Made by a program: the position numbers and the translations under genes
Part shown: piece after piece, positions 26,640-34,034 of the stretch
Numbering within the stretch: position 1 is the first letter of the stretch
How the letters are laid out: each line of letters opens with the position of its first letter
Notes under the pieces: model-generated
Database searches by the model: none
Seen by the model: only the letters and a program-made list of their open reading frames with translations
What the model was told of the DNA's origin: nothing
From: an uncultured bacterium
GTDB taxonomy: Bacteria > Cyanobacteriota > Vampirovibrionia > Gastranaerophilales > Gastranaerophilaceae
Length of the DNA stretch: 64,000 nt
NCBI GenBank assembly: GCA_949284415.1
Contig: CASDVM010000012.1
Location: forward strand, 62,001-126,000
Direction of reading: 5' to 3'

Positions 26640-26733
26640 TTTTTACCTTCATATGCAATAAATAATAAAATATTTTTCCTTTTTTGTCAACTATTTGTCT
26701 TAAATGTACAATTTTTAGCATATGAGGTAAAAA
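26640..26733. promoter_or_regulatory. Divergent promoter with long inverted repeat (pair 1)
   Basis: TTTTTACCTTCATATG (26640-26655) and CATATGAGGTAAAAA (26719-26733) are inverted copies with one extra T. They flank TTGTCA-17-TACAAT, which should drive the HTH gene. The right arm contains the GAGGT ribosome site and touches the ATG, so a bound repressor would block initiation. Confidence 0.65.
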
Positions 26734-26939
26734 TGAGTATCAGAGAAGACATCAAAATGTTATTGGCACAAAAAGCAATGACTATGACAGAAGTTGCGAA
26801 AAAGTTATCCACAGATGAAAACACTGTAACAGTTCAAAGCCTGTCAAAAAAATTATCTAAACAAACTATCAGATTTGAAGAAGTAAGAAAAATTTTGGAT
26901 ATTATGGGCTATGATATAGAGTATAAAGAAAGAAATTAA
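26733..26939 (+). CDS. Small helix-turn-helix protein (pair 1)
   Basis: The 68-residue protein has an XRE-like HTH: REDIKMLLAQKAMTMTEVAKKLSTD, then LSKKLSKQTIRFEEVRKILDIMGYDIEYKER. It aligns along its length with the 69-residue protein at 54262. Its last bases overlap the convergent rfbD by four bases. It sits between rfbA and rfbD, which breaks a normally tight operon and suggests insertion. Confidence 0.8.
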   Translation: MSIREDIKMLLAQKAMTMTEVAKKLSTDENTVTVQSLSKKLSKQTIRFEEVRKILDIMGYDIEYKERN

Positions 26940-27757
26940 AAATTTCTGAGCTCTAAATAATCCTTCAACGCCGCCTGCCAGTTTCTGCAAATACCGTCAT
27001 TTTCCATAACACTGTATTGAGGGCGTTTTGCAGGACGCGGGAATTCATCTGTCGTGCATGGCAATAGATTTACTTTCAGGCGGGATTGAACAAAAATTTC
27101 TCTTGCAAACCCGTACCAGCTTGTCGCGCCTGAACCGCATACGTGATATGTGCCGTACGGTTTTGACAAAAGTTTTACAATACCGTTTGCAAGTTCAACA
27201 GTCCACGTAGGGCACCCAATTTGATCATCAACAACTTTAATTTCAGGTTTATCAGAAAGAGAAAGCATCGTCTCAACAAAATTTCTGCCATGATGTCCGT
27301 AAAGCCATGAAGTTCTTGCTATATAATACTTTTCACAAAGGCTTCTAACGGCTTCTTCTCCCTCATACTTTGTCATACCGTAATTGTTTACAGGGTTTGT
27401 TCTGTCATCAGGCCTGTAGGGTGAATTTTTTGTTCCGTCAAATACGTAATCAGTTGAAATATACACTAAAGTAATCCCTGATTTTCCACAAGTCTCAGCG
27501 ATATTTTCAGTGCCTGTGACATTGATAAGTTCTGCAGTTTTCAAATCTTCCTCAGCTTTATCAACGTTTGTATAAGCTGCACAATGAATGACAACCTCAG
27601 GTTTATTTTGTTCCAGAACCGATTTTACCTGCTCATGATTTGTTATATCAAGAGTATCTTTATCAGTTTCAATAACCTCATATCCGTTATCTTCAAGTAT
27701 CGGACATAAATCCTGTCCGAGCATCCCGTTTGCACCTGTTACAAGTATTTTTTTCAT
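26936..27757 (-). CDS. rfbD: dTDP-4-dehydrorhamnose reductase
   Basis: This short-chain reductase performs the last step of dTDP-L-rhamnose synthesis. It has 273 residues with the Rossmann start ILVTGANGMLGQDL, the catalytic YxxxK as YGMTKYEGE, and SWLYGHHGRNFVETML. Its ATG overlaps the stop of the upstream glycosyltransferase by four bases (translation coupling), with GAGGA inside that gene as ribosome site. Confidence 0.95.
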   Translation of the reverse strand: MKKILVTGANGMLGQDLCPILEDNGYEVIETDKDTLDITNHEQVKSVLEQNKPEVVIHCAAYTNVDKAEEDLKTAELINVTGTENIAETCGKSGITLVYISTDYVFDGTKNSPYRPDDRTNPVNNYGMTKYEGEEAVRSLCEKYYIARTSWLYGHHGRNFVETMLSLSDKPEIKVVDDQIGCPTWTVELANGIVKLLSKPYGTYHVCGSGATSWYGFAREIFVQSRLKVNLLPCTTDEFPRPAKRPQYSVMENDGICRNWQAALKDYLELRNF

Positions 27758-28728
27758 AAAACTTTATCCTCTTTTATATTCATTCTTTTTCTCAATTCAG
27801 GTAAATATTTCTGTATTGCGTAATCAAACGTATATTCAGGAAAATTTACATAGTCTTCCACATAAATACGCTTCTTATCATTATCAGCATTACCTCTAGC
27901 AGTTTTTTTTATATATTCTTCTACTGATTTTGTAAAATAATGATTTACTTGAATTTTTTGTGATGTATGATACTTTGACACTGAGCCGTATAATATATCA
28001 AACTTCTCATTTACAGCATATTTTTCATTTTTATATATTGCATAATGAGGATCAAAAATTCCCGAGACTTTTTTAGGGTTTATAATAGACTTGATGTAAC
28101 AATTCAATTTATCATTATAATTTTTCATAACTCTTGTATAATTAACCGTAACAAGCCCCCCCCCCGATAAAGGCTTTGTCTGATGACCGTTAGAGTCAAA
28201 TCTTACCCAATTTATACCGACTGCGGGATATTTTTCATAATCTTTCAAAAAATCAGGAATATTATCTTTTTCTATAGGAACTATAAACTCATCCAAATCT
28301 ATTATGGCCAGCCAGCGGGTTTCATTTTTATATTTTACTATTGCATCTGCATAAGCAAGATTTTGCAGGCATTTGCCCTCGATATAATTATAAATAACTG
28401 TTCCGTCTTTTATATAAGGCGCGAGAATTTCTCGAGTGTTATCCGTTGAACCGTTGTCATAGAAATAAAACCTTTCAACACCGACAAGTTTATGATACTC
28501 TATCCATTCCTTTATATACGGACCTTCATCTTTTGCAATACAAACTATTGATAAATAAACTTTAGGACTCTTCTTATAATAATCATTTAATTTTTTCAGT
28601 TTGGGCACTAGTTTCTTCTCATAAGTAATAAAACCAAGTTTATATAATCTTGAATGATACCCTTTGCCTGAATCATATCCGGTAACAAAAATAAATTTCT
28701 TTAAAAACTTTTTTAGTGTTTCATTCAT
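27754..28728 (-). CDS. Family 92-like glycosyltransferase, copy 1, with G10 tract
   Basis: This 324-residue protein belongs to the Glyco_transf_92 / GT2_4 group: VYLSIVCIAKDEGPYIKEWIEYHKLVGVERFYFYDNGSTDNT, then the donor site IIDLDEFIVP. A run of ten G (28156-28165 as C on the plus strand) encodes Gly-Gly-Gly in PLSGGGLVTVNYT. Slippage there would cut the protein at about residue 200. It is a tandem paralogue of the next gene. ATG 28728 (MNETLKK) fits GAGGT upstream and the paralogue's start. Confidence 0.85.
   Translation of the reverse strand: MNETLKKFLKKFIFVTGYDSGKGYHSRLYKLGFITYEKKLVPKLKKLNDYYKKSPKVYLSIVCIAKDEGPYIKEWIEYHKLVGVERFYFYDNGSTDNTREILAPYIKDGTVIYNYIEGKCLQNLAYADAIVKYKNETRWLAIIDLDEFIVPIEKDNIPDFLKDYEKYPAVGINWVRFDSNGHQTKPLSGGGLVTVNYTRVMKNYNDKLNCYIKSIINPKKVSGIFDPHYAIYKNEKYAVNEKFDILYGSVSKYHTSQKIQVNHYFTKSVEEYIKKTARGNADNDKKRIYVEDYVNFPEYTFDYAIQKYLPELRKRMNIKEDKVL
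28156..28165. repeat. Homopolymer C10/G10 inside glycosyltransferase copy 1
   Basis: Ten consecutive C on the plus strand, within the coding strand's TCG-GGG-GGG-GGG-CTT, is exceptional in this AT-rich DNA. It is a classical site for slipped-strand phase variation. Confidence 0.9.
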
Positions 28729-28751
28729 CAACATACCTCAAAGTAATTTCA

Positions 28752-29696
28752 TTATGAGTTTATATTCATTCTCTTTTTCAATTGCGGCAAATATTTTTGT
28801 ATTACATGATCATCGGAGCATTGCGGATTATTAATTGAAATTTCATTAATAACTTTTTGCCTGTATACATCAGCACATCCTCGTGCAATTTTTTTAATAT
28901 ATTCTTCTCTGGATTTTGAATAGTAATGATTAATACGTATTTTGTCAGATGAATGACATTTTGTAAACGGACCATATATAATTTGAAAATTTTCATCAAC
29001 CGCAAATTGATCATTCTTGTAAATTGCATAATGAGGATTGAATATGCTTAAAACTTTCTTTGGATTAATTATTGACTTAATATGAAAATTACTCTCACTT
29101 CTTGTATAATTAGCCGTAACAAGCCCCCCCCCCGATAAAGGTCTTGTCTGATGCCCGTTAGAATCAAACATTAACCAGTTTATACCGACTGCGGGATATT
29201 TTTCATAATCTTTCAAAAAATCAGGAATATTATCTTTTTCTATGGGAACTATAAACTCATCCAGATCTATTATGGCCAGCCAGAGGGTTTCATTTTTATA
29301 TTTTACTATTGCATCCGCATAAGCAAGATTTTGCAGGCATTTGCCCTCGATATAATTATAAATAACCGTTCCGTCTTTTATATAAGGTTCTAAAACCTCA
29401 CGTGTATTATCCGTTGAACCGTTGTCATAAAAATAAAAGCGTTCAACACCGACAAGTTTATGATACTCTATCCATTCTTTTATATACGGCTCTTCATTTT
29501 TTGCGATGCAAACCACTGATAAATAAACTTTAGGACTTTTCTTACAATAATCATTCAATTTTTTTAATTTCGGGATAAGCTTTCTCTCATATTTTAACGA
29601 ACCGAAACTGTAACGCAGAGCATTATATCCCTTACCTGTATCATATGCACCGACTTTTATGAATTTTTTTAAAAAATTTTTTAATTTCTCATTCAT
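28752..29696 (-). CDS. Family 92-like glycosyltransferase, copy 2, with G10 tract
   Basis: The 314-residue protein shares nearly the whole catalytic middle with copy 1 (KSPKVYLSVVCIAKNE..., IIDLDEFIVPIEKDNIPDFLKDYEKYPAVG). The ends differ more. It carries the same in-frame G10 tract (29124-29133). There is no Shine-Dalgarno; it begins two bases after the rfbB stop and probably relies on coupling. Together with rhamnose synthesis genes it likely builds a surface glycan. Confidence 0.85.
   Translation of the reverse strand: MNEKLKNFLKKFIKVGAYDTGKGYNALRYSFGSLKYERKLIPKLKKLNDYCKKSPKVYLSVVCIAKNEEPYIKEWIEYHKLVGVERFYFYDNGSTDNTREVLEPYIKDGTVIYNYIEGKCLQNLAYADAIVKYKNETLWLAIIDLDEFIVPIEKDNIPDFLKDYEKYPAVGINWLMFDSNGHQTRPLSGGGLVTANYTRSESNFHIKSIINPKKVLSIFNPHYAIYKNDQFAVDENFQIIYGPFTKCHSSDKIRINHYYSKSREEYIKKIARGCADVYRQKVINEISINNPQCSDDHVIQKYLPQLKKRMNINS
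29124..29133. repeat. Homopolymer C10/G10 inside glycosyltransferase copy 2
   Basis: This second ten-base C tract lies at the same codons as in copy 1. Conservation at both paralogues argues for a maintained contingency locus or for recent gene conversion. Confidence 0.9.
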
Positions 29697-29698
29697 AA

Positions 29699-30682
29699 CT
29701 ATACTTTAGCCATTTTATTTTCAACAGATTTCATCCAGTTTTGATTTTTCAGATACCAGTCAATTGTAATTTTAATACCTTCTTCAAAAGTTAAAGACGG
29801 TTTCCAGCCGAGTTCCGATTGAATTTTATCGTTACAAATTGCATAACGTCTGTCATGTCCTAATCTGTCTTTTACATATTCAATCGAAGCTTCATCTTTA
29901 CCCATTGCCTCAAGTATGAGACGTGTAATTTCCATATTTGTTTTTTCATTATGTCCGCCAATGTTATAAACTTCTCCGATTCTGCCTTTATGCAAAACCG
30001 TATCAATAGCAGAACAATGATCATAGACATACAGCCAGTCGCGGACATTCATACCGTCCCCGTATACAGGAACTTTTTCACCTCTCAATAATTTAGAGAT
30101 AAAGAAAGGAATAAGTTTCTCAGGATACTGATAAGGTCCGTAGTTATTCGAACATCTTGTTGTCAAAACAGGCATATTGTAAGTTTCATGGTAAGCTCTC
30201 ACCAGCATATCTGCAGAAGCTTTTGAAGCCGAATAAGGACTGTTAGGTGCAAGCGGAGTTGTCTCAGTAAAATATCCGGTCTTGCCGAGAGTTCCGTAAA
30301 CCTCATCCGTAGAAACCTGTAAATATCTCTCAACTTTAAATTCTTTTGCCGCCTGCAGTAAATTCAAAGTACCTTTAACATTTGTTTCAATAAAAATTTC
30401 AGGGCCTGTAATTGAGCGGTCTACATGGGATTCTGCAGCAAAATTCACTATTGCATCAACCTGCTCGACAAGTTCAGGTACAAGTTTTTTATCGCAGATA
30501 TTTCCGTGAACAAATTTGTAATTCGGGTTATCTTTAACATCATCCAAATTTTCAATATTTCCTGCATAAGTTAGTGCATCAAGATTAATAATTTCATAAT
30601 CAGGATGATTTTTTAACATGTATCTGACAAAACAGCTTCCGATAAAACCGGCACCCCCGGTGATGAGTATTGTTTTAGACAT
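29699..30682 (-). CDS. rfbB: dTDP-glucose 4,6-dehydratase
   Basis: The NAD-dependent enzyme forms dTDP-4-keto-6-deoxyglucose. It has 327 residues with the Rossmann loop ILITGGAGFIGSCF, the active-site DEVYGTLG, and YSASKASADML (YxxxK). The C-terminus has LGHDRRYAICNDKI and LGWKPSLTFEEGI. I chose ATG 30682 because AAGGGG is seven bases upstream; an extra six-residue start at 30700 lacks homology. Confidence 0.96.
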   Translation of the reverse strand: MSKTILITGGAGFIGSCFVRYMLKNHPDYEIINLDALTYAGNIENLDDVKDNPNYKFVHGNICDKKLVPELVEQVDAIVNFAAESHVDRSITGPEIFIETNVKGTLNLLQAAKEFKVERYLQVSTDEVYGTLGKTGYFTETTPLAPNSPYSASKASADMLVRAYHETYNMPVLTTRCSNNYGPYQYPEKLIPFFISKLLRGEKVPVYGDGMNVRDWLYVYDHCSAIDTVLHKGRIGEVYNIGGHNEKTNMEITRLILEAMGKDEASIEYVKDRLGHDRRYAICNDKIQSELGWKPSLTFEEGIKITIDWYLKNQNWMKSVENKMAKV

Positions 30683-30726
30683 AGTTTTTCCCCTTGCCAT
30701 AAAAATCTTTCCATAGAACTAAATTT

Positions 30727-31317
30727 TTATACATTAAAAAGCCTGCCTTTCTGACATCCTGCCCTATGAACTTCTGCAAAAATCTCTTTCAGAGATTTTT
30801 GGTCTCTGTCCTTATCTGACAAAATCGGCTCAAAATCAATTTCCCAGTCAATATTTATATCTTTATCGCACCATAAGATACCTCTATCTGCCTGCGGTGC
30901 ATACTCACCGCTTGCTTTATACAGAAGTTCGGCAACATCGGATAAAACAACAAATCCATGTGCAAAACCTTCGGGAATAAAGAGCATGTGCTTATTTTCT
31001 TCCGATAATTCGACTTTTACATACTGTCCGAATGTATCGGAGTCAGGTCTTATATCTACGGCAACATCGTATATCCTTCCGCGTGAACATCTGACGAGTT
31101 TTGCCTGACCATACGGCGCTTCCTGATAATGAAGCCCGCGCAAAACATGCGCTGTTGATTTTGAATGATTATCCTGATTAAATTCCACATCTATCCCGTT
31201 TGCAAAAAACTCTGATTTCTTATAACTTTCCATAAAAAATCCGCGGTTGTCCCCGAAAACCTTAGGTTTTACAAGTATAACATCTTTTATTCTTTGCGGT
31301 TCAAATTCAAACGGCAT
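30727..31317 (-). CDS. rfbC: dTDP-4-dehydrorhamnose 3,5-epimerase
   Basis: This cupin enzyme epimerises dTDP-4-keto-6-deoxyglucose. It has 196 residues with DNHSKSTAHVLRGLHYQ (catalytic His), YGQAKLVRCSRGRIYDVAVDIR and EGFAHGFVVLSD. The last 14 or so residues (AEVHRAGCQKGRLFNV) are encoded by dispersed repeat R copy 3, so the natural C-terminus seems to have been extended or replaced. AAGGAG precedes the ATG, with a promoter at 31341-31369. It heads the rfbC-rfbB-GT-GT-rfbD unit. Confidence 0.94.
   Translation of the reverse strand: MPFEFEPQRIKDVILVKPKVFGDNRGFFMESYKKSEFFANGIDVEFNQDNHSKSTAHVLRGLHYQEAPYGQAKLVRCSRGRIYDVAVDIRPDSDTFGQYVKVELSEENKHMLFIPEGFAHGFVVLSDVAELLYKASGEYAPQADRGILWCDKDINIDWEIDFEPILSDKDRDQKSLKEIFAEVHRAGCQKGRLFNV
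30741..30776. repeat. Dispersed repeat R, copy 3 (inside rfbC)
   Basis: GCCTGCCTTTCTGACATCC through CTTCTG matches copies at 13317, 24000 and 32931 (reverse complement GGCAGGATGTCnGnAAGGC). It forms the 3' coding end of rfbC. Confidence 0.6.
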
Positions 31318-31340
31318 AACTTTACTCTCCTTATAAATTA

Positions 31341-31369
31341 ATTGTACAATAAATAACTCTAATTAACAA
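31341..31369 (-). promoter_or_regulatory. rfbC operon promoter
   Basis: On the minus strand TTGTTA (31369-31364), a 17-base spacer and TACAAT (31346-31341) lie 23 bases before the rfbC start. Confidence 0.6.
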
Positions 31370-31444
31370 AACGGGTAATAGATTTTTACAAAACACAGGC
31401 AGATAATTTTTTAGAGTAATGAGAAAAGAAAGGATCGGGTATTT

Positions 31445-31987
31445 ATGAAAAATCTATTTAAAATATTTTTTGTTTTAATTAATATTCTTACGCTGTGTCA
31501 ATGTTCAGCTTTTGCACAGGTTGATAAAATCAAATTTGACAAACAAACCTACAATCTTTCTAACCCCGACAGCAAAACAAAAAATTACGATTACCTGCTA
31601 AAAGACGAAAATGCAGGAAACTGGCACTCAAAAATCACTCTGACAAACTTCCCGGATTTAACAAACCCGACAGACGCCGCAGCTCAATACGCACATGAAA
31701 TTCAGGAAAAAACAAAAGGCGCATCAGTTCTTTTATATCCTGATGCGGCAATTGTCGGATTTTTAACCTACCCTGAAAACAAAGAATATTATGAATACAA
31801 CACCGCAGTGTACAAACCTGCTAAAACAAAAGGTCTTGACAGATTTTCTTATGCAAAACGTTTTTACGCTTCAGAACTCGGCGGGGCAGAAGAGGCACGC
31901 AAAAAAGCAATCGAATTTGCAGAGAAAAACAACAAAAAATATATGGAAATGGTAAATAAAGAAGCCCCGAAATATAAAGTTGATTAA
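31445..31987 (+). CDS. Secreted hypothetical protein
   Basis: The 180-residue protein has a signal peptide (KNLFKIFFVLINILTLCQCSAFA). The mature part has alternating polar strands and a helical C-terminus (EEARKKAIEFAEKNNKKYMEMVNKE). There is a Cys in the signal segment (CQCSAFAQ), but it is not a clear lipobox. AAAGGA precedes the ATG. It overlaps the convergent prepilin by four bases. No family is recognised. Confidence 0.65.
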   Translation: MKNLFKIFFVLINILTLCQCSAFAQVDKIKFDKQTYNLSNPDSKTKNYDYLLKDENAGNWHSKITLTNFPDLTNPTDAAAQYAHEIQEKTKGASVLLYPDAAIVGFLTYPENKEYYEYNTAVYKPAKTKGLDRFSYAKRFYASELGGAEEARKKAIEFAEKNNKKYMEMVNKEAPKYKVD

Positions 31988-33156
31988 TAGCTTATTTTCT
32001 TCGGATAATCTTTAGGGATTTTCCACCCGTTCATTTGAATTACAGACGTACAATAATGAGGTTGTGAACCTCCGCAAGAATATGTTGCACCTGTGTACAG
32101 TTTTTGAATATCGCCGTCCCAGCCTACTTTATAGGGTTCTAACCCCCTATTATAGTGATATACCCAAGCTTCACCCTCACATGTAGGACAAAAAATAAAC
32201 GTAAATGAACATTTGCCATTTGAAGAATGTATGCTGGTTCCAAATCTTTTAATACATTTTTGCGGATTTACAGGATAAAAATACCAGTCGCGTGTGGCTT
32301 TACTATAAAGGCGGACTGCACTCCCGTCCGTGAAATAAGCCATAAAAGATCCATCTGAAAGAGTATCCGTTTTAATTATTTTTAAATAAGGCGTAAAATA
32401 TTTATTAAACCATTTTTCAGCCTCGGAACTTCCGGGAATAGGTTTGCCTTCATCGTCAATATCCGCCCCTGCAACATCTTGAAACCACATTTTTTTATCA
32501 CTGTAATCAATTTCTGCCATAATAATTGCCTGATTCATTACCGAATAAAATTTTTTCAATCTTGCTTCTACAACGCTGTTTTTATGATTTTGAATTAAAG
32601 CCGGCATTGTCATAGCGGCAACAATCCCGATAATTCCTAAGGTGATTAAGACCTCAGCAAGAGTAAAGGCAGCGTGTTTTTTAAGTGAAGTTTGAATATG
32701 TGAAGCGCATTTCCCTCTCCCCTTGCGAGAGAGGGCTAGGTTGAGGGGTTTTATTATATTCTGCGAATAAATTCGTTTCAGGGAATTAACGTCATGCTGA
32801 ACTTGTTTCAGCATCTTATAAACACTTGGTTGACCTCTGTGTTTTTGCATCTGATAAGATCCCGAAACAAGTTCGGGATGACGATAGTTTACTCTCTCAC
32901 TAATCAGGGATGGCAGGTGTGGATAACTATCAGAAGAACAGAAGTGCTGAGGGCAAGAGGGCAGGCTTATTTCAGAAGCTGTTTTAGTGCGCAGCACCGA
33001 TAATGGCTTGACATCCAGACATCCGTACCTCCGTTTGCCCAAGAGCTTGCTTTTCAAATAAACACTCTCCCTTAATCCCTCTTCCGAAAGAGTGAAAATT
33101 TTTATAATACTTTCTACTGCCTTAGTGCCATAGTCTCCTAATATCTTCTTTTTCAT
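31984..33156 (-). CDS. Type IV prepilin-like protein with repeat-derived leader
   Basis: The 390-residue product has a prepilin core AAFTLAEVLITLGIIGIVAAMTMPALIQNH starting near residue 162 and a Cys-rich globular part (FCPTCEGEAWVYHYN). Cleavage before Phe164 would discard 163 residues. That leader contains a palindromic element (HPELVSGS...MLKQVQHD, residues 93-122), a second GC-rich repeat (ALSRKGRGKC) and parts of repeat R. The start at 33156 has AGAGGA upstream. The leader begins like the other prepilin (DYGTKA versus YCGTKA), so a leader existed before the repeats entered. It is divergent from the XRE gene at 33266. Confidence 0.8.
   Translation of the reverse strand: MKKKILGDYGTKAVESIIKIFTLSEEGLRESVYLKSKLLGKRRYGCLDVKPLSVLRTKTASEISLPSCPQHFCSSDSYPHLPSLISERVNYRHPELVSGSYQMQKHRGQPSVYKMLKQVQHDVNSLKRIYSQNIIKPLNLALSRKGRGKCASHIQTSLKKHAAFTLAEVLITLGIIGIVAAMTMPALIQNHKNSVVEARLKKFYSVMNQAIIMAEIDYSDKKMWFQDVAGADIDDEGKPIPGSSEAEKWFNKYFTPYLKIIKTDTLSDGSFMAYFTDGSAVRLYSKATRDWYFYPVNPQKCIKRFGTSIHSSNGKCSFTFIFCPTCEGEAWVYHYNRGLEPYKVGWDGDIQKLYTGATYSCGGSQPHYCTSVIQMNGWKIPKDYPKKISY
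32713..32748. repeat. Dispersed GC-rich repeat inside prepilin leader
   Basis: CCCTCTCCCCTTGCGAGAGAGGG, continued by a GAGGGG tail, resembles 21355-21390. It encodes part of the leader (LNLALSRKGRGKC). Confidence 0.55.
32791..32882. repeat. 92-base palindromic element inside prepilin leader
   Basis: Terminal inverted repeats of 25 bases (GTCATGCTGAACTTG... and ...CAAGTTCGGGATGAC) flank about 42 bases. Read in frame on the minus strand it gives HPELVSGS and MLKQVQHD. It is related to 5527-5582 and is MITE-like, with no transposase. Confidence 0.85.
32931..33030. repeat. Dispersed repeat R, copy 4 (inside prepilin leader)
   Basis: It includes AGAAGAACAGAAGTG, GGGCAAGAGGGCAGGCT and GACATCCAGACATCC, matching repeat R copies at 13317, 24000 and 30741. 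It encodes leader residues between about 43 and 76. Confidence 0.5.
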
Positions 33157-33177
33157 TGTTTATCCTCTAAAAATTTT

Positions 33178-33259
33178 GTTTATTATCTAAGTTAATAGCT
33201 TATAAACCTATTTTATATTATAATAAACTATTGTTAAGTTCAGGTCAAGACCATAAAAT
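33178..33259. promoter_or_regulatory. XRE/prepilin divergent promoter and operator
   Basis: GTTTATTAT (33178-33186) and ATAATAAAC (33220-33228) are a perfect nine-base inverted repeat. TTGTTA (33231-33236), 17 bases, TAAAAT (33254-33259) drives the XRE gene, whose ATG is six bases on. Confidence 0.65.
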
Positions 33260-33265
33260 TTGGTT

Positions 33266-33499
33266 ATGGAAAATAATGAATTTCTTAAAAAAATTGGACT
33301 TAAATTAAAAGTAATCAGATCTCTTAGAGGAATGTCGCAGGATGACATAGTTAATAAACTTGATATTGACAAAAGCTATTACAGCAAAGTTGAACGTGGA
33401 TTGACAAATCCGACATTAATATATATGAAAAATCTTGCGGAAATTCTCGATGTAAATTTAGAAGATATTATCAGTGTAAATATAAACTTAAATATGTAA
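33266..33499 (+). CDS. XRE-family regulator divergent from prepilin
   Basis: The 77-residue protein has a complete Cro/C1 helix-turn-helix: KKIGLKLKVIRSLRGMSQDDIVNKLDIDKSYYSKVERGLTNPTLIYMKNLAEIL. A TTG at 33260 could extend it but lies in the six bases between the -10 box and the ATG, so ATG 33266 is preferred and leaderless. A similar regulator-prepilin arrangement lies at 41145-42335. It is followed 12 bases later by a broken membrane-protein gene. Confidence 0.88.
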   Translation: MENNEFLKKIGLKLKVIRSLRGMSQDDIVNKLDIDKSYYSKVERGLTNPTLIYMKNLAEILDVNLEDIISVNINLNM

Positions 33500-33511
33500 G
33501 AAGGTGAAAAA

Positions 33512-33882
33512 ATGTTTCGCAATACTTTGACTTTCAAATTCGGCAAAATGATAGGTATATTTTATTTATTCTGCATATCTGCAAGTATTTTAACAATAAC
33601 TGCCGAAAAATATATCATTTATTTTCAAACACAACAACATCTTCTTACGGGTTATTTTTTGCAGTGGTCCTGCTTTTGAATGCTTTTGTAATATTTGTTG
33701 CAAATTTTTTTATTGCGGAAATCATTTTATTTATAATCGACTGTTTCAAAATAAAATCTATAAAACGGATACCGAAAATTGAAGCGTCTAAAATTAAAAC
33801 AATCTTTGATTATTGTCTTTTCACTCTTTCGTTATTAGTCCCTGCCTGCTACATCATTGCAATTATTCCAAATATAAAATAG
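33512..33882 (+). pseudogene. Frameshifted small membrane protein
   Basis: The frame begins MFRNTLTFKFGKMIGIFYLFC with a GAAGG ribosome site and stops at 33677. The remaining part (SYGLFFAVVLLLNAFVIFVANFF..., to 33882) continues in the frame one base back. Joining them yields a natural protein of about 123 residues with three or four membrane segments. The shift lies between 33590 and 33662, which has short T-runs. It could be a real pseudogene, a programmed shift or an assembly error. It follows the XRE gene. Confidence 0.6.
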
Positions 33883-33931
33883 ATTGGATTTTGTAAAGAT
33901 TATTTTAATATTACCCAATTAGATGTGTTTG

Positions 33932-33988
33932 TGATACAATATTATCAACAGATTTAGAGGGATAAAGCGGAGGCTTTAGCCTCTGGCT
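33932..33988 (+). promoter_or_regulatory. gyrA promoter and leader hairpin
   Basis: TG-A-TACAAT (33932-33940) is an extended -10 box. The 5' leader of about 88 bases then holds a hairpin (AGCGGAGGC with GCCTCTGGCT, 33966-33988, TTTA loop). Its role is unknown. Confidence 0.55.
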
Positions 33989-34034
33989 AAAATTTAATAA
34001 ATTTCACAACAACCGGTAAAGAGGGTAAAAAAGA

